From the NCBI GenBank assembly GCA_017979445.1, contig CM030706.1, positions 5,497,595 through 5,561,594 of the forward strand: a stretch of DNA of 64,000 nucleotides, read 5' to 3'. The notes beneath the pieces are model-generated. The model saw nothing but the letters and a program-made list of their open reading frames with translations. It made no database searches and was not told the origin of the DNA. Shown here piece by piece: positions 22,310 through 33,920 of this stretch. The position numbers and the translations under genes are program-made. This stretch comes from Akebia trifoliata. Its lineage: Eukaryota > Streptophyta > Magnoliopsida > Ranunculales > Lardizabalaceae. Every line of letters begins with the position of its first letter. The first letter of the stretch is position 1.

Positions 22310-25300
22310 TGTAACACCCCGAATTTTTAATTCGTATCTCGAGGAAAAAAATAAATAGTGGAATATTAAGAAAATCTTGAAAGTGGAATTTAGGGGTAAA
22401 ACTTTAGGATGTTTTTGATCATTTTTAATGGAATCTGACCTCACCATTAGATTCAAAATGATCGAAAAACATAGTTTAGCCTGTAAGCACGTTCAAATGC
22501 GAGTCCGAATATAAAAGTTACAAAATCCTCGATTATCGGGTCGGACTAGGCTAAAACAGTGACTTTTTGTTAGAGTAATAATTTTTAAAATTCGATCATA
22601 CCATTGGGTTCATAACGAAAAATTATTCAACATAGACTATTTATTTGTCATTTTCGGAGATCAGGAAGTCGAATTATAGCTAAAAACGAAAACGACATCA
22701 AGTTTAGGGGTCACATCAGGCCAAAAATGTAAAATTTTTATGGAGACATAATTTGTAGAAATTGACTATACCATTAGATCCGGAATGAAAAATTAGGTGA
22801 AATAGAGTATTCATTTGTCAGTTTTGGAGTCCGGATGATCAAGTTATCATCGATCGAAACAATTGACAAAATACCGAATTCGTCCCACATTTTATTTAAA
22901 TAATATTTTTAATTTTTTTTTATGTCATCTTCCCCAACGCGTCCATAAGGCCGAGACATATAAAAAACAAATTTTTTTTTTTCGATCTTCCATCTCAGAT
23001 CTCTTACAAACGGCTCGCCGTCGACGATCGACGCAGAAGGGAGAAATGTCCGCAGCTACGTTCTCTACAAAACCCACCCAACCTTTCTTTGTTTCACTTT
23101 TTATTTTACCCGATATCGTCAAAAATCAGCCGTATTTGGATACGGAAGTTTCGAAACTTTGACCTCAGATTTCGTCCGTTTCTGGGTTAAACCGTCTTCC
23201 GACGCAGAAGGGAGAAATGTCCGCAGCCTCATTCTCTACATAACCCACCCAAATTCCTTTCGTTTTCTCGCCTTTTTCACCCCGTATAGTCAAAAATCAG
23301 TCGTATTTTTATACGGAGATTTCGTAACTTCAACCTCAATTTTCATCAATTTCGGGGTCAAACCGTCTTTCATCGTAGAAGGGAGAAGAGACGAGCACAT
23401 CGAGATCTTCAAAACCACCGGGCCGGTTTCGAAAATCAGCCGCTACAAAGTTCGGTCCGTCTCGATTTCCGCGCCATTCGCCTCGATTTCCGCGCACGTG
23501 CTTCAATTCCGTCGCCTAGTGATTGTAAGGAACTCTCAATTTCTATTAGTAATCGTAGATTGTGAAAATTGCATTTAGGATTTTATTGAAAAAAAATTTG
23601 GATGTATTTCCGAAATGTAGAATTCTTTTGTCATTTCAAAAATTCATGCAAAAAATTGCATGATTGATATGTTTAATTGTATTTTTAACAAATTATACGT
23701 GGGTAAGGTATTTTAACGGGTTATTTCCATAAATTAGGTCTTGTGCACTGCTCGGATCCCGTTTTGATATAAAATTTGTTTTCTTTTTCAATATTATTGA
23801 TAAAAATAAATTCGTTAATTGAAAAATGTGATTTAATATTCAATGAACTCATATTGAGTTGATGAATATCAGAAAATTGATGTTTTATTGAAGAGATTGA
23901 AAATGTAAAAATCGAAAAAAAGGGAAAAAGGGTATGAAACGGTAAAATGTCAGAGTCACCCCCGGGGGGTGATGTCTGCATTTTACGTTGTTGTGTTGTG
24001 TGCAGGTTGGTGAACAGATATCCAGGGATAATATTGTTGGTTGCATGTTTATTTAAATTTCTGTTAGCGCGAGGCGCTCCGTTATGTTATTTATTTTAGG
24101 CCGGGTGGCCACACTTGCATGGTAGGAAACTGGATATCTATTCTCAACCTTGTATTGTTAATTTCTCTTTTGTTTTCAAATGAAAATAATATATATATAT
24201 ATATGTAACTATTTTGTGAGCTGTTAAAGAGTTTGTGAATGCCTGAAAGGATAGTGCGTCATATCATCCGGAGTGGTGTACTATCCTGGGATGTACGGTA
24301 GGGGCCACCAAGCTCATACGTGGTATGGGACGCGTATGAGAGTGGAGTCACAACTGGAATCCGGTTTATTCCTCTCTATCTTTACCAGTGAACTTGTAAT
24401 GTAAAGGTGGTCGTATACGAATGGTTTGTATCTTGGGAATCACATGTACGCCTGATAGGCATAGACGAAGATGATTGGTCAGTGATCACTAACAATCTAT
24501 AGTAGTCGAACGTTCTGACACATCGAAAAGAGACCCATTGCTTACGGTCACGTCAAACGGCCAGCCTGAGCCGGATAAATGGTCAACCAAACGTGGTAAA
24601 CAGCGACCAGCAACAAAATCAGGAACTAAAAACCAGAGAGAAATTGTAACATCATGTCCCGACTGGGAGCAATCCAGTCGTGAATCCCAACTCTCTAATT
24701 CCAATACTCCACCATTGTGTATTATGTATCTGTTGCTTATTTTGATATATAAAATGAAATGCATGTTTAATGTTTCCATTTGATCAATTAGATTTGTATA
24801 AAAAGAAATGTTATAGTGAGTAATGCTGATTGATGTGATGTCAGTTTTAAAATGTTTAGTTGCTCATCCCTGGCTATATATACCAGTTAATCGTAGTTTA
24901 TTCTGTAAAATTTTATTTATTTTAAAATGATTCAGTATGTTTTTCGTTCATGTTAGGAGAGGTTATTGGCAGAAATTGTTGCTTCCTTACTGGGTAACCA
25001 TTGTTACTCATCCTTTCCTTCTCCATTTTTTTTAGTTTCAGATCTGAAGCTTGGCGAAACAAGTGTAGAAAACGAATGAGGATCATCTGGTTGGTCAGAT
25101 AGACAACTAGAGTCCGTCACCTGGTAAGTACTAGGACTATACCCCCTAGTAGTGTCAGTTTCTCCAAGTAGTCTTATGGATTTGTCTTGAGTGTTAGGAA
25201 TTCTGTTAGAGTGAGGAATTTTGTATAATCATGTATATAATTTTTCTTCTTCCACACTCTGATCTATCGAACATTATTAGATGTATATAGGTTTCCGCTA

Positions 25301-25472
25301 GTATTATATTTTGTTTGTTATATGCAGGATTATATGTCGTTTATCAGGTGTAGGTTGAATCGCCTTGGAATGCTAACATAAACAGAGGAGACCATGCCGA
25401 AATTTCGAGGTGCCACCTCGTACCTTGAAATCTGACATGGGAATTTGTGTTAGTGTTCGGCGGGGCGCCACA
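22310..25472. mobile_element. 3.16-kb solo LTR, Tekay/Del-like, nested in Ogre protease
   Basis: Begins TGTAACACCCCG and ends GGGGCGCCACA, the terminal sequences common in Tekay/Del chromovirus LTRs (family knowledge). Flanked by perfect 5-bp duplications GGTAC at 22305-22309 and 25473-25477, inside the protease reading frame. No gag or pol inside and no second LTR, so a solo LTR. Contains a 171-bp tandem duplication. Open frames within (22863-23578) are incidental. Confidence 0.85.
23030..23371. repeat. 171-bp tandem duplication within the nested LTR
   Basis: Units start GACGCAGAAGGGAGAAATGTCC at 23030 and 23201; a third decayed start (CGTAGAAGGGAGAAG) is at 23374. Includes TCAAAAATCAGCCGTAT and GTTAAACCGTCTT in each. 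Confidence 0.8.
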
Positions 25473-25855
25473 GGTACCCTCATTCCATTACAGTCAACTG
25501 TAATGTGCAGCGGCTTAGTATGGCTTGCCCCTTCTTTTGGGAGATCTGAGTCCGAGAAGGATAGAATATTCTCCACGTAAGTTGCCCCCACTATACTGGC
25601 TAGCTGATCTGGGGAAGTATCAATGGAGACTTGGGCTGTGTTTAGTGCTTTGAGAACAGCCTCCCTATGAGCAGTAGAAGCCATGAGTAAACCCCATACT
25701 GAGATATTAGCCCCTGATTTTTTCAACTGTTTGATCACGGAGTTATCATCTTCGATGCTTTCCTTAGTGGGATCATCTCCTTCTTTTCTTGTCAGGGCTG
25801 CAGGATTATCAACACAGAGTTCTTGTGGCTTAAAAAACTCTCCCCCTCGAGTCAT
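25373..25855 (-). pseudogene. Ogre gag-pol junction and 5' part of protease
   Basis: The frame reads MTRGGEFFKPQELCVDNP, VWGLLMASTAHREAVLKALN and GASHTKPLHITVDCNGMRVP, the segment that leads into the protease active site in Ogre-like elements. After RVP the frame enters the nested solo LTR (at 25472). The upstream gag frame is offset, so a frameshift lies near 25860. Confidence 0.8.
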
Positions 25856-27550
25856 ATGTCTAACTTCATCATAGAAAGGAGGGGGAAAGGCTCATCTTCC
25901 TCAGTCAACAAGTATGGATCTTCGGCTGTCAAAGGTTCAGGGTTTCTTAGATTCATTTGGGCCAACAGGTAACTAGTGAATGCGGGACTATTGTAACGAG
26001 GCGGGGATAAACAATAGGTATCATCCGAGGTTAAATCGAATGGTTCATAGTTTGTGGTAAAAACCTCATCAGTGAAGGCTATCCCGGCAAGGGGGTAACT
26101 GGGCGGTTTAACTTGGATTGGATGGATGAGAGAAACAGGGTCGAATGATAATGGGTTGTGAGAAACCATATTCAGGGTTGGTGGAGGTTGATATAAGCAG
26201 GTAGTGGATTTGTGATGACATTTGGTGGGCTAGGGATGGTGACCTTTTTGTTGTCAATAAGGTTTTGAATGGCATGGCGCAAGGTGATACAACGATCCGT
26301 GTGATGGCCAGGATTTTGATGGAATTCGCAGAACACGTTAGCATTGTGTCCAGCTGGCAAGGGATTAGGTAAAGGTCGGGGTTGGATAGGGGTAAGAAGC
26401 CCTTTTTTCATCAATTTGTGAAGCGCTACAGTGAGACTCATCCCTAGATTGGTGAACTGACGCGGAGTCCGAGGTTGACTTGGGTGAGCTTGGTTATTAG
26501 TCCGGGCTGGGGGTTGAGCTGGGGTAACTGAGGTATTGGCGATGTGTAGTATGGTTGATGTTGGGTTTGGGAACATATGGTTTCTTAGGCCTGTTATCTG
26601 AGGGGTTAGAAAGGATCCCAGAGGCAAATGCATCGTCAAGTTGGCTCCCGGCTTGCAACAAGGATTCAAAGGTAGGGGGTATTGGGCCACTAGGTGTTGA
26701 GCATATCCTTGGGGAGAGATTCTTTAGGATAATTGCTACTTGTTCCTTCTCCGAAGGTCTATCCCATATTTGAGAAGCCTTGGCCCTCCAGCGACCAATG
26801 AAATCAGTGAATGTCTCCCCATTTTTCTGTTTAGTTGCTTCCAGATCCCTTCTTGAAGTCTCAATCTCGGTACTGTACTTATACTGATGCCAGAAGGCCT
26901 TTGACATGTTTTCCCATGTACCCACAGTAACTGGATCTTGAGACATTAACCAACGTAGTGCTGATCCCGATAGAGTCCTTTGGAATAATAATGTCATCTG
27001 TTCGTCGCTGAGTCCCATAGTGCGCATGTTGGTAAACATACCTTAAGATGTGTTTTTGCACACCCTGTCCCACTGAACTTGTCCATTTCAGGCATCACAA
27101 ACTTTTCTGGCAAATGGATCCTAGGGATGCGATTCAAAGCTTCAATGCCTGCTGCGATTTCATCAATACCCTTTATACTCTTCATTGCTGACTCCAATTG
27201 AGACATTCTATTAGATAACGCCGGATTCTCATCAACATACTCTTCGTCTCTGTCGAGCTCGAAAACTTCACGTGGACGTTTCTCTTCAACTTTTTTCCCT
27301 TTTGGATCATCTAGAGGATTCCCGTCGATTCCGAGGTCTGTTCCAACATTTCCACTTTACCTTTTATATTGCTGATATCATTGGCAAAGGCTGCCAAGAT
27401 CTTACGGATCTCTGTGAGCTCAGATTCTGAAGCCATCTCTGCTTGTTGACTTGGTACTGTGGTTCTTTCTAACCGACTGGACTTACGACTCCAACTAGGA
27501 GGTGGACACTTGAGTTTGGGCGCAATGATAATCCTATATGACCCCATCAA
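25852..27550 (-). pseudogene. Ogre gag (capsid and zinc knuckle), frameshifted
   Basis: Pieces in order on the minus strand: 27311-27550 N-terminal coiled stretch (ELTEIRKILAAFANDISNI); 26994-27206 (ALNRIPRIHLPEKFVMPEM); 26497-27039 capsid core (SGSALRWLMSQDPVTVGTWENM and ETFTDFIGRWRAKASQIWDRP); 26172-26690 with the CCHH-like knuckle CEFHQNPGHHTDRC; 25852-26169 Pro-rich end. Frame changes near 27040 and 26560 break it. Gag forms the particle that packages element RNA. Confidence 0.85.
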
Positions 27551-27631
27551 AGGTAGATTTAGTCAATTTCGGTATTAACCCCTTGATAACATTTTTAAGA
27601 ATCATTTTATTGAGGTTTGTGCACCAATCCA

Positions 27632-28769
27632 TTAATTAATCCATTCACACAATGAGTATTTGAAAAGAAAATAAATATCCATTCGAAAAGAAGATAGTTT
27701 TATTGAAAACGATAATAATATGTTCTTATTTAAACATCTTTCAACAAATTTGTTTTGAACTATTTTTACATGGACGCTTGGCTTGTCTTGATGGTCATCA
27801 GGATTGCTGTCAGGCTTGACCCTCTTGGCTCTAACAACTTGCTCTCTGAATTCTGCTGGTCCGTCTGGATACCCTAAGGTGCGCTTGTTCCAAGCTTTCT
27901 CAATGAGGTGTACTAACTTTTCAGTCAAAGGCTCGGGGAAAAGAAGGCTTTATGCTGAGGTAAGGATAACTCTGTAGGTACATCGTACTGTTCTGGGATC
28001 AGATTAGGATGGTAAAAAGATGTTTCTTCTAAACCAATCAGACGGACATAGTAGGATCCTTTGGTTCCTAGAACAGGGGGATCAGTCATCCACCAAGGGC
28101 ACCTAAAATCGATATGACAGGCGAGGCAAGAGTCTAACCATTTACTCCAAGCTTTGACTGAATTGTGACGCACTAACAGGTTTCTCTTGGAAAAATGCTC
28201 TGGGCCATATTCGAGGTTTGAGGGAACCTCTACGATTTTGAGACGGTCACAAAGCCACATATAGAGCAAGTAAGGGCTTCCTTTGAAGCTTTCCCGCTCA
28301 CCATTTTTTATGGCATCTAAACCTGAGAAGGTTTCAGCTAGGATGAGAGGTACTGGGTTGGCTTTCCTTGAGAGTTGAGAGGCTATATCTATGAAGGACT
28401 CAGGGATAGTTTGGCCATCACTATTGGAGGTCAGTATGTATTGAGCTAGGATTCCTAAGCACAACCGATAGTCTCTAGTGGCTCGCCAAGCTTCGGGTTT
28501 TACATTGATAGGGTGACTGCGAGAACGATACGGGCCCAGTAAGGTATCAAATTCAGCTCCCGTCATTGACTAAGACCTTGGCTTCTTCCTTGGAAATGTT
28601 TAGCCTTGTGGAGTTCACCAGAATATCCGGTCTTCAATGAGGGCCTGACTAGGGGACCTGAAGTGGATATCCTCATGATGCCGCAATAATCCTCGTGAGT
28701 GGGGGCATAAATGCATATACCCCATATGGAATATGTGAAGATAGGGGTTCCATCGCTTAGCCATAGCAT
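27632..28769 (-). pseudogene. Ogre extra ORF1 upstream of gag
   Basis: 27925-28566 is open for 213 codons (PEAWRATRDYRLCLGILAQYI, FSKRNLLVRHNSVKAWSKWL, RCPWWMTDPPVLG, then GLEETSFYHPNLIPEQY). Short frames continue it on both sides (LSDGTPIFTYSIWGICIYAP at 28563-28769; LVHLIEKAWNKRTLGYPDGP at 27632-27928). Position ahead of gag and the Trp/aromatic-rich make-up fit the ORF1 of Ogre elements, whose role is unknown; it resembles the plant-mobile-domain class. Frame changes show it is broken. Confidence 0.7.
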
Positions 28770-30719
28770 GTAAGAGGTTCTAGTCTATCTCAAACTCATG
28801 GAAGAAAATGGCACTCCTCAACATAAATCTCCCAAAATTGATCTTCTCTACAGGGTGCATTCCTATGACGGTTGTTTTGACTAACTGATCGATTGGGTTA
28901 TCGCCGGCGGCTAACATCCTGGTTTGACACGAAAGGGTCTTTTAGTATTCTTCCAATGGTCCATGTAAGAGATCAATTTATTTTCTTTTGGAAAATTTTA
29001 TTCTTATGGAAAATATTTTCTGGAAAATATATTTTTCTGGAAAATGTTTCTTCTAAAGAACACTTCTTTTGGAAAATAATTTTTTTTTTGAAAAATATTT
29101 TTTTTTTTTTCTTTGAAAATTTGATTTCCATTTTGATTTAACTGGCCCGGTCCATCATGATTGTTGAATCGAGATGGACTGGGTCATTATTGTAAGAGAA
29201 TGGATTCTTTACTGGGTCGGTGCACCCATTTTAATTTTCAAAAATAAAATTTCATTGATCCTTGAGGACAATCATGCACTTTGATCTCATCATTCACATC
29301 ACTCACATACATTCATCCAACAACAGGCATTCATTCAATAAACAACCCGGGAACACCCACGATAAGTTCGAGTCGTGACCTATGGGGAAGGTTTCTAGAC
29401 TCTAGGCTTACTACATGCAATGCATTTTTATCTGGCCATCCTTGCCCAAGCACACCTATATACCTTTCGATACGTGGTGACTTGGTTTGATATACCGTAG
29501 GTGATAATCTAAAACCTCAATTCACTTCTCTGAAGCCAAAAACAGCCAGTTTGATCTCCAGTTGAGAGGTGGCGCACAATGCTGAGCAAGGGCCCACTTA
29601 AATACCTCTCGTCTAGAATAGACGTAGTCTATCCCCCTCGTACAGTAGGGTACAGCGGGGCAAGATCTTGCTTAGGCACCGGTTTTGACCAAGAAGTGCA
29701 ATTGATATACTTAGATTACCTTTTATACCTACGGGTACGAGTCAAGAGTTGAAGCTTTCATAAATGGTTTGGCATCCCACGAGGGGACCGACCACGTACT
29801 AGTACTACGTTGGCAATCGGGACATGTGACTGTGTGGCTCACAATAGGACAAAGGCTCAGGTCGCCCCAGCCTGGGTGCATCAATATGTCTCTCAGAATC
29901 ACCTGATCAGACGGTATTGATGCCCCAGTTCGATATACCCTAAGGTACGTGACTGGAGTTGTGGGTTTCGTGAATGACGTCGCATCTCCGAAGAGACCGG
30001 GCCACGCACTAGTGCCATGTTGGCTAAATAGGACGTGTAAGTGAGTAAAGCGGTAAACGTGCATGTGGTGTGTGCAAAGTAGGGTGGGGTGTGCCCGGGG
30101 CCTTTTCAAACAAATGGGCCCATGGCCTAATCAAACCAATCATTGTAACATGAATTATATGGATATTTAACATGAACACAATTCCAATCACATAAACATT
30201 TAATCATGATCAACATTATGACCAACATCAAACATGCATTCCCAATGACACTATAGCATATTAAATAGGCAATTATCATGAATTAACAATATGGTCCGAA
30301 CCATGGAAATAAGCTCATGATTCCAAGTCTCACCTAAGTTTATATAGTCCAATCAAGATTATTTGGGGCGACCAAAAATAATTCAAAATTTCTAAGAATT
30401 TCGAATTAAGGGTATAATAATGATCAATGAAATAAAGAGGATGGTTTTGTTCATTTTTTTTATTTTTATTTTTTTTAAAAAAAATAAATTGAGCCCAATC
30501 AAGGAAATTCAAAAACACAAAACAACTTGAGCATATGTCGCCATTAGCAACATTTAAAAATTTTGACTTCATTATTTTTTTAAACTTCCCTTTTTTAAAA
30601 AAAAAAACTTTCTACTCTTTATTTTTTTATTTTGATTTTCCCTTTTTTTTTTGAAAACAAATTGATCTTAAAAAACCAAGATAATTTTGTGAAACAGATT
30701 ATATGCCGCTGCCAATAAT

Positions 30720-30955
30720 CGAACTCATCCGGCACATGTCGAGATCGGCCTTGCTGTTTTAAAACAGCAGGATAACGTCGAGCTCAGCTCATAACAGCAG
30801 CTCAACGTCGAGATCAACAGCAGCTCAACGTCGAGATCAACCTATAACAGCAGCTTAATCGTCGAGATCAGCAGGTTAATCGTCGAGATCAGCAGGTTAA
30901 TCGTCGAGATCAGCCTATAACAGCAGGTTAGTCGTCGAGATCAGCCTGTAACATG
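30720..30955. repeat. GTCGAGATCA tandem array in the Ogre leader
   Basis: About eight copies of CGTCGAGATCARC alternate with AGCAGGTTAAT or CTATAACAGCAG, giving 21-bp and ~36-bp periods. Confidence 0.85.
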
Positions 30956-31537
30956 GGATTTTTCGACGAATTGTTCGCCATTTCAGTTCTGTGACGAGAG
31001 AAATCTCTTTATGAACTTCTCTAATGGGGATTAGAGACTTTTACTTAAAAGAATAAGAGTGAGAAACCGTGATTCTACCAATCTTCACAAAGATCTCCAC
31101 GTTCGATCGAGATCAGAGGTATCTTTCTTACAAGAACAGCTGATCGGGCAAGAACAGCCATTAAAGTCGAGACATGGGACGATTTTTGAGCGAAGAAGAT
31201 GCGAAGTAATTCAGGTAACAGCGCCCCATACCAGTCCGTTAATCCATCGTTGATCAATCAATAATCAGGATGAATGCAAAACTCAAACGGTTGATCCTTA
31301 AATCGGCCGAGTTTAATGAGCCAAGAGGTGGGTTAAAAACCTTTGAGGAGCAAGGTTTTTCGAGTCTCTGTTGAGACAGTAGAACCGAATGAAGAAGATG
31401 ATGGTTTTCTTTAAAAATTTTTTTTTTAAAAGGGTTGAATGGGAAATAAATAAAATGGGTTTTTTATTAACAGCCCCCCCAAATTGATTTGCTATGCACA
31501 CACCCCCCCAACAGTTTCTGCCGACAGAAATTCAAGA

Positions 31538-31570
<33 letters not shown>

Positions 31571-31876
31571 ACTGTTTGAGATGCTGTCAATGGGCAGCCT
31601 CTCTTGCCTATAAAACATCTTTTAAAAAAATGAAAAACAACTACCTAAAAAACGAGTTATATCGAACATGTTTCCCTTTTTTTTTAAAAAAAAAATCCTT
31701 TGTCATCCAAAAATGGATTGACATGCTTTTAAAAATAAAAAATAAAAAGAAACCTTTGTTTCATTATTTCATCCTCAACGATCATTATTCCACCCTCAAC
31801 AAAGTATCCGTTGAAACTTGGTATTATTTAAAGTCACCCCAAGTGACTCTCAATTGAATTATATAAGAATAATAAT

Positions 31877-32000
31877 ATGCTGGAATAACGTATTCAAAAT
31901 TGAACCGAAATTAATGGTTAAAAACCACCAATATAAAAACTAGAATAACGTATTCAAAGTTGAACCGAAATTAATGGTTAAACCCACCAACATACACAAA
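31877..32000. repeat. 67-bp direct repeat in the Ogre leader
   Basis: AATAACGTATTCAAA, TTGAACCGAAATTAATGG and CACCAA occur twice, starting near 31882 and 31945. Confidence 0.75.
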
Positions 32001-32127
32001 AAATCAGATAAACGAATAATAAGAATTAACTAACTAGCAATTAAATAGAATCAACTAAAACTAAAAAAAAACTAGGTCATTGGCAATGTTCCCATACTTG
32101 GGGTTTTTCAAGTCTGATCCTCAATGT

Positions 32128-32145
32128 CCCCAGCGGAGTCGCCAC
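32128..32145 (-). promoter_or_regulatory. Ogre primer-binding site
   Basis: On the minus strand GTGGCGACTCCGCTGGGG follows the LTR end directly. TGGCGACTCCGCTGGGG is the tRNA-Arg-type primer site I recall for Ogre-like elements. Confidence 0.7.
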
Positions 32146-33920
32146 TGAAAGCGCCCTCGATCCGCGGGGTGCGCGGATCCACTTTTGACCCTTGAGGTTT
32201 GGGAGTCGCCACCTAGTTATTGTGGTCTAGGAACCAAACCGACTCTAACATGGATAAAAGGAACTAATCTACCATAAAAACTCTGAATTCGGGGATCAAG
32301 TTACAGGGTTGGAAGGTGTTAGGCACCAACCCCGCCCGGCCAAAGTCGGTCTCTACTAACTTCCCAAGTAAATTACATTGCTAAAACCTAGATAAAAATA
32401 AATAAAAATAAAAATTTACCTTTCCGATTGCAAGGACTTTGTTCCCTCAGATCTAACAAAAAGAGCTCCTTGTACTGTACTCCCCTTGCTTCGTTATGTC
32501 TCCGGATTTGACTTCGGATCTCCTAGATCAAGGTATCTTCTTGTTTCTGAATCTGAACTCTTCAAGTTTGTTACGGATTTGGGGGTGTTTTTGGAGAGAT
32601 TTTAGGTGTTTTCTAGACTAAAATTGAAGGGGGGATGTTAGGTAAGGAGTTGGGGCTCCAAAACCAAGGTTTATCGGGGGCTAGGGGAGCTTCTAGACCT
32701 ACTTCTCTTAGGGTTTATGATTTGATACGAAAATAGGGTGTGAGCACCTCTATTTATAGATGTTTTTAGGGGTTGATTTGGATAGAGTTAGTGTTTAATT
32801 AGAGATATTTTAATTAGAGTTGTGTTTTAGTTTGACTTGTTTTAGGTAGAATTGTGTTTTAATTAGAATTGTTTTAGGTAGAATTGTGTTTTAATTCAAA
32901 TTGTTTTAGGTAGAATTATTTTTAAGTTAGAACTCTATTAGATAGAGTTATTATTTAATTAGATCTCTATTATGACTTTTGGTCTTATTTGATTGACTTT
33001 TAATGTTTTGACTTTAGTCTGAATTGATTGACTTTTAATATCTTGACTTCAGTCTTGCTTAATTGACTTTAATTTTGACTTCAGTCTCACTTGATTGACT
33101 TTAATACCTTGACTTCAGTCTTGCTTGATTACTTTTAATTTTTGGAGAACCCCCCTCTAAAATATCTTTAATTCTTTGGACCCCCAAATGGAGGGGTCCT
33201 TAAAGAAATATCCCACGAACCCTCAATAATTTTGCCTGAGAGTCCGATTAATCGATTTTTTAGGTTTAAAATTTTAAATTAATTTCATTAATGTTTCACT
33301 TTAATTATTTAATATTTTATTTATTAATTTCGAATTTTTTAATTATGAAAATTGTGAAATTACCGTTTTGCCCCCGGAGAGGACTTTTCACGTTTTAAGT
33401 CGGTTTTTAATGTTCTAGGATGTTTTAGAATCGGTTTTTCATAAGGAATTCAATGAGAATGTTGGTTTGTGTCATTTATGAAAATTTTTATGTGAAATGA
33501 TTGTGAACTTTATGAAGGGCATTTTCGTAATTTTGTCAGATTCTGTTAAAATTGGCGAAATGATTTATTTGGTTCCGATTTGTTATTTTATGTGTTTGAG
33601 AAAGTTTTCCTAAGCGTAATGTAGGCTCTAGGGTTATTTTGATGTTAGGGGTATTTTAGTAATTTGATCAATTTTTTAGTGATTTTTATCGTGAAGTTTC
33701 TTTTTGATCTACAAGATGATGATTTCTATGTTTCTGGGGTCGTATTTTCCTAGCATAGCGTGGTTTCTAATGTTTTGTCAGTTCGAGATACCTTATCCGG
33801 ATTTCTGAAACAAATCTGGTAACAAAATAAAGCAATGGAATACACATCCATCATTGGGAATCATTGCAATCGGGTTGACGAGTTGATCAATCAGGCGGAT
33901 GCGAAAATGGGGTGTCTACA
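32146..33920 (-). repeat. Ogre 5' LTR (1775 bp)
   Basis: On the minus strand it begins TGTAGACACCCCATTTTCGC and ends GAGGGCGCTTTCA, with TG...CA termini and the PBS right after. Internal short repeats: TTTAATTAGA/TTTTAGGTAGAATT (32780-32970) and TGACTTCAGTCTTGCTTGATT-like (32960-33130). Confidence 0.85.
32751..32760 (-). promoter_or_regulatory. Ogre LTR TATA box
   Basis: Minus strand TCTATAAATA followed by GAGGTGCTCACACC. It is a good plant TATA box placed to start transcription near 32725 toward the PBS. Confidence 0.6.

Larger units (their letters stand above)
28770..32127 (-). other. Ogre 5' leader, non-coding
   Basis: About 3.4 kb with no long frame. Holds TTTTCTGGAAAAT runs (28985-29090), two related ~100-bp blocks (29750-29860 and 29950-30060, sharing GGACC, CACGTACTAGT or CACGCACTAGT and ATGTTGGC), a GTCGAGATCAGCAG array and a ~67-bp pair at 31877-32000. 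Short frames within are not supported. Confidence 0.7.
15363..33920 (-). mobile_element. Ogre/Tat-like Ty3/Gypsy LTR retrotransposon, decayed, 3' LTR not seen
   Basis: Reading the minus strand: 5' LTR 33920-32146, PBS 32145-32128, long leader, ORF1, gag, protease, RT, dual RNase H, integrase, then a ~2.2-kb repeat-rich 3' UTR cut by the N gap. Very large size, the extra ORF ahead of gag, two RNase H regions (one archaeal-type) and tandem repeats in the 3' UTR are the hallmarks of the Tat/Ogre lineage. Several frameshifts and stops break gag and pol. A 3163-bp solo LTR sits in the protease. The outer end abuts LRR-RLP coding sequence at 33921, so the element landed in an RLP gene. Confidence 0.9.

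Noticed and set aside
22863..23578. Two plus-strand frames of about 100-140 codons
   Set aside because: They fall in the tandem duplication of a solo LTR and show no protein family features.
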